Assembly: GCA_030643145.1 (NCBI GenBank)
Contig: DAOWMJ010000101.1
Coordinates: 1 to 7,158 of the forward strand
Direction of reading: 5' to 3'
DNA: 7,158 nucleotides
Source: Candidatus Latescibacterota bacterium
GTDB taxonomy: Bacteria > Krumholzibacteriota > Krumholzibacteriia > Krumholzibacteriales > WJIX01
A program made the translations under genes and the position numbers. Of the stretch, positions 6,127 through 7,158 are shown in pieces. The notes beneath the pieces were generated by a model, which was given only the letters and a program-made list of their open reading frames with translations, was not told where the DNA came from and searched no databases. How positions within the stretch are numbered: position 1 is the stretch's first letter; every line of letters starts with the position of its first letter.

Positions 6127-7124
6127 GCGGCACCCTCCTTCATTCGCGCAATAATCTTTTCGTTGATTTTATCCCGTACAAACTTGTCTATACCGATTAT
6201 TCCATTTTTGATCGCCCTTGACGAACTGCTTCCATGCCCGATAAAAACCGCTCCATTAACTCCTAAAAGAGGTACTGCTCCATACTCAGCGTAATCCAGT
6301 TTTCTCTTAAGACTCTTGAAAGCAGGCTTCATAAGAAACCCGCTGATTCTAGGCAAAAATTTCTTCCCCATTTCCTCTTTCAAAAAAGCGCTTAAATATG
6401 AAGTAATACTCTCGGAAAATTTCAGAATCACATTGCCGACAAATCCGTCGGTAACAACAACATCGACGGAGCCTTCAAATATATCGGTTCCTTCCACATT
6501 ACCGACAAAATTCAAGTTACTGTTCTTTAAAAGTCCATATGTTTCTCTGATAAGCTCATTCCCCTTTGACTTTTCTTCCCCTATATTAAGCAGTCCAATT
6601 TTTGGATTTTCTGTTCCCAGAAAGGCTTCCGCGTATATTGATCCCATATAAGCAAACTGCTCAAGATGGTGAGGATAACAGTCTGAATTGGCTCCGCTGT
6701 CCAGCAACACAGTACCTTTCCCTTTTGTCGGCATAAGAATGGCAATTGCAGGACGGTTTATTCCATGGAGCCTCCCAAGTGACAGCAGCGACGCGGCTAC
6801 AACGGCGCCTGTATTACCGCTACTGAAAACCGCGTCAACCCTTCCTTCTTTATGCTCCCTTACAGCTACCGAAATAGAGGAATCCTTTTTTCTTCTTATT
6901 GCAGCCGCCGGACTTTCTGACATCCCAATAACTTCGGAAGCATTCACGATCTCGATATGTTCAGTTGAGTATCCATTAAGCGAAATATATTCTTCAATTA
7001 TGCCCTTTTCCCCAACCAGCACTACATCAAATTCTCCACCGGCAACCTCAACCGCCTTTATTGCTCCCTCTATTATAACCCCGGGGGCATTATCGCCACC
7101 CATAGCATCAACTGCTATTCTCAT
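6123..7124 (-). CDS. plsX: Phosphate acyltransferase PlsX (acyl-ACP:phosphate)
   Basis: PlsX converts long-chain acyl-ACP and phosphate to acyl phosphate, which PlsY uses to acylate glycerol 3-phosphate. It is a soluble enzyme that associates with the membrane surface. From the ATG at 7124 the protein has 333 residues, the usual length. It begins MRIAVDAMGGDNAPG, the family hallmark, and goes on with SSGNTGA (101-107), LLDSGAN (140-146), NIGEEKSKGNE (180-190), DGFVGN (226-231), YGAVPLLGVNG (281-291) and IGHGSS (295-300). GGAG lies 5 nt before this ATG. The frame stays open to a TTG at 7157, but those 11 extra residues precede the conserved start and are not likely coding. It is the first gene of the visible operon. 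What precedes it (often rpmF) is outside the window, and the last bases do not show a recognisable L32 C terminus. Confidence 0.96.
   Translation of the reverse strand: MRIAVDAMGGDNAPGVIIEGAIKAVEVAGGEFDVVLVGEKGIIEEYISLNGYSTEHIEIVNASEVIGMSESPAAAIRRKKDSSISVAVREHKEGRVDAVFSSGNTGAVVAASLLSLGRLHGINRPAIAILMPTKGKGTVLLDSGANSDCYPHHLEQFAYMGSIYAEAFLGTENPKIGLLNIGEEKSKGNELIRETYGLLKNSNLNFVGNVEGTDIFEGSVDVVVTDGFVGNVILKFSESITSYLSAFLKEEMGKKFLPRISGFLMKPAFKSLKRKLDYAEYGAVPLLGVNGAVFIGHGSSSSRAIKNGIIGIDKFVRDKINEKIIARMKEGAA
6133..6140 (-). promoter_or_regulatory. Ribosome binding site deciding the GTG start of fabH
   Basis: Inside the last codons of plsX the minus strand reads AAGGAGGG, 6 nt before GTG at 6124-6126. 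This strong site, placed within the upstream gene, makes the GTG start convincing and allows terminating plsX ribosomes to reinitiate directly on fabH. Confidence 0.65.
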
Positions 7125-7158
7125 TCCTTCTCCATCATATAGTGTCCAATTCTCCAAA

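Noticed and set aside
7125..7157. N-terminal extension of plsX to a TTG at 7157, or the tail of an upstream rpmF gene in these bases.
   Set aside because: The conserved PlsX N terminus begins at the ATG at 7124, which has its own GGAG. None of the three frames at the edge shows the Cys-rich C terminus expected for ribosomal protein L32.

Overview
This window is mostly a type II fatty acid synthesis (FAS II) and phospholipid operon on the minus strand. In transcription order it reads plsX, fabH, fabD, fabG, acpP, fabF, rnc, then an uncharacterised 160-codon gene. At the left edge, the last 126 codons of a plus-strand gene, probably an outer-membrane beta-barrel, converge on the end of the operon. 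The barrel-like C terminus ending in Phe points to a Gram-negative (diderm) bacterium. Base composition looks moderate to slightly AT-rich. The gene order alone does not fix a phylum and I do not claim one.

Layout from the right edge leftwards, which is the direction of transcription: plsX (acyl-ACP:phosphate acyltransferase) runs from an ATG at 7124. fabH starts on a GTG that overlaps the plsX stop. fabD and fabG follow after gaps of 33 and about 80 nt. acpP carries the strongest ribosome binding site of the set. A 156-nt non-coding spacer packed with inverted repeats comes next, then fabF, rnc after 14 nt, and the Cys-rich hypothetical gene after 11 nt. The last gene ends 19 nt from the stop of the convergent plus-strand gene.

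How the genes work together: FabD loads malonyl onto ACP (AcpP). FabH condenses acetyl-CoA (or another short acyl-CoA) with malonyl-ACP to start a chain. FabG reduces the 3-keto group and FabF carries out later condensations. PlsX takes finished acyl chains from acyl-ACP to acyl phosphate for phospholipid synthesis. The dehydratase (FabZ/FabA) and enoyl reductase (FabI/K/L/V) needed to complete the cycle are not in this window. RNase III (rnc) behind fabF/acpP is a widespread arrangement and links the locus to RNA processing.

All complete recognised proteins have intact catalytic residues and I see no frameshifts. The two things not explained by the familiar operon are the palindrome-rich spacer at 2901-3056 and the Cys-rich protein at 401-883. 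I see no tRNA, rRNA, CRISPR array, insertion sequence or convincing new multi-gene system here.
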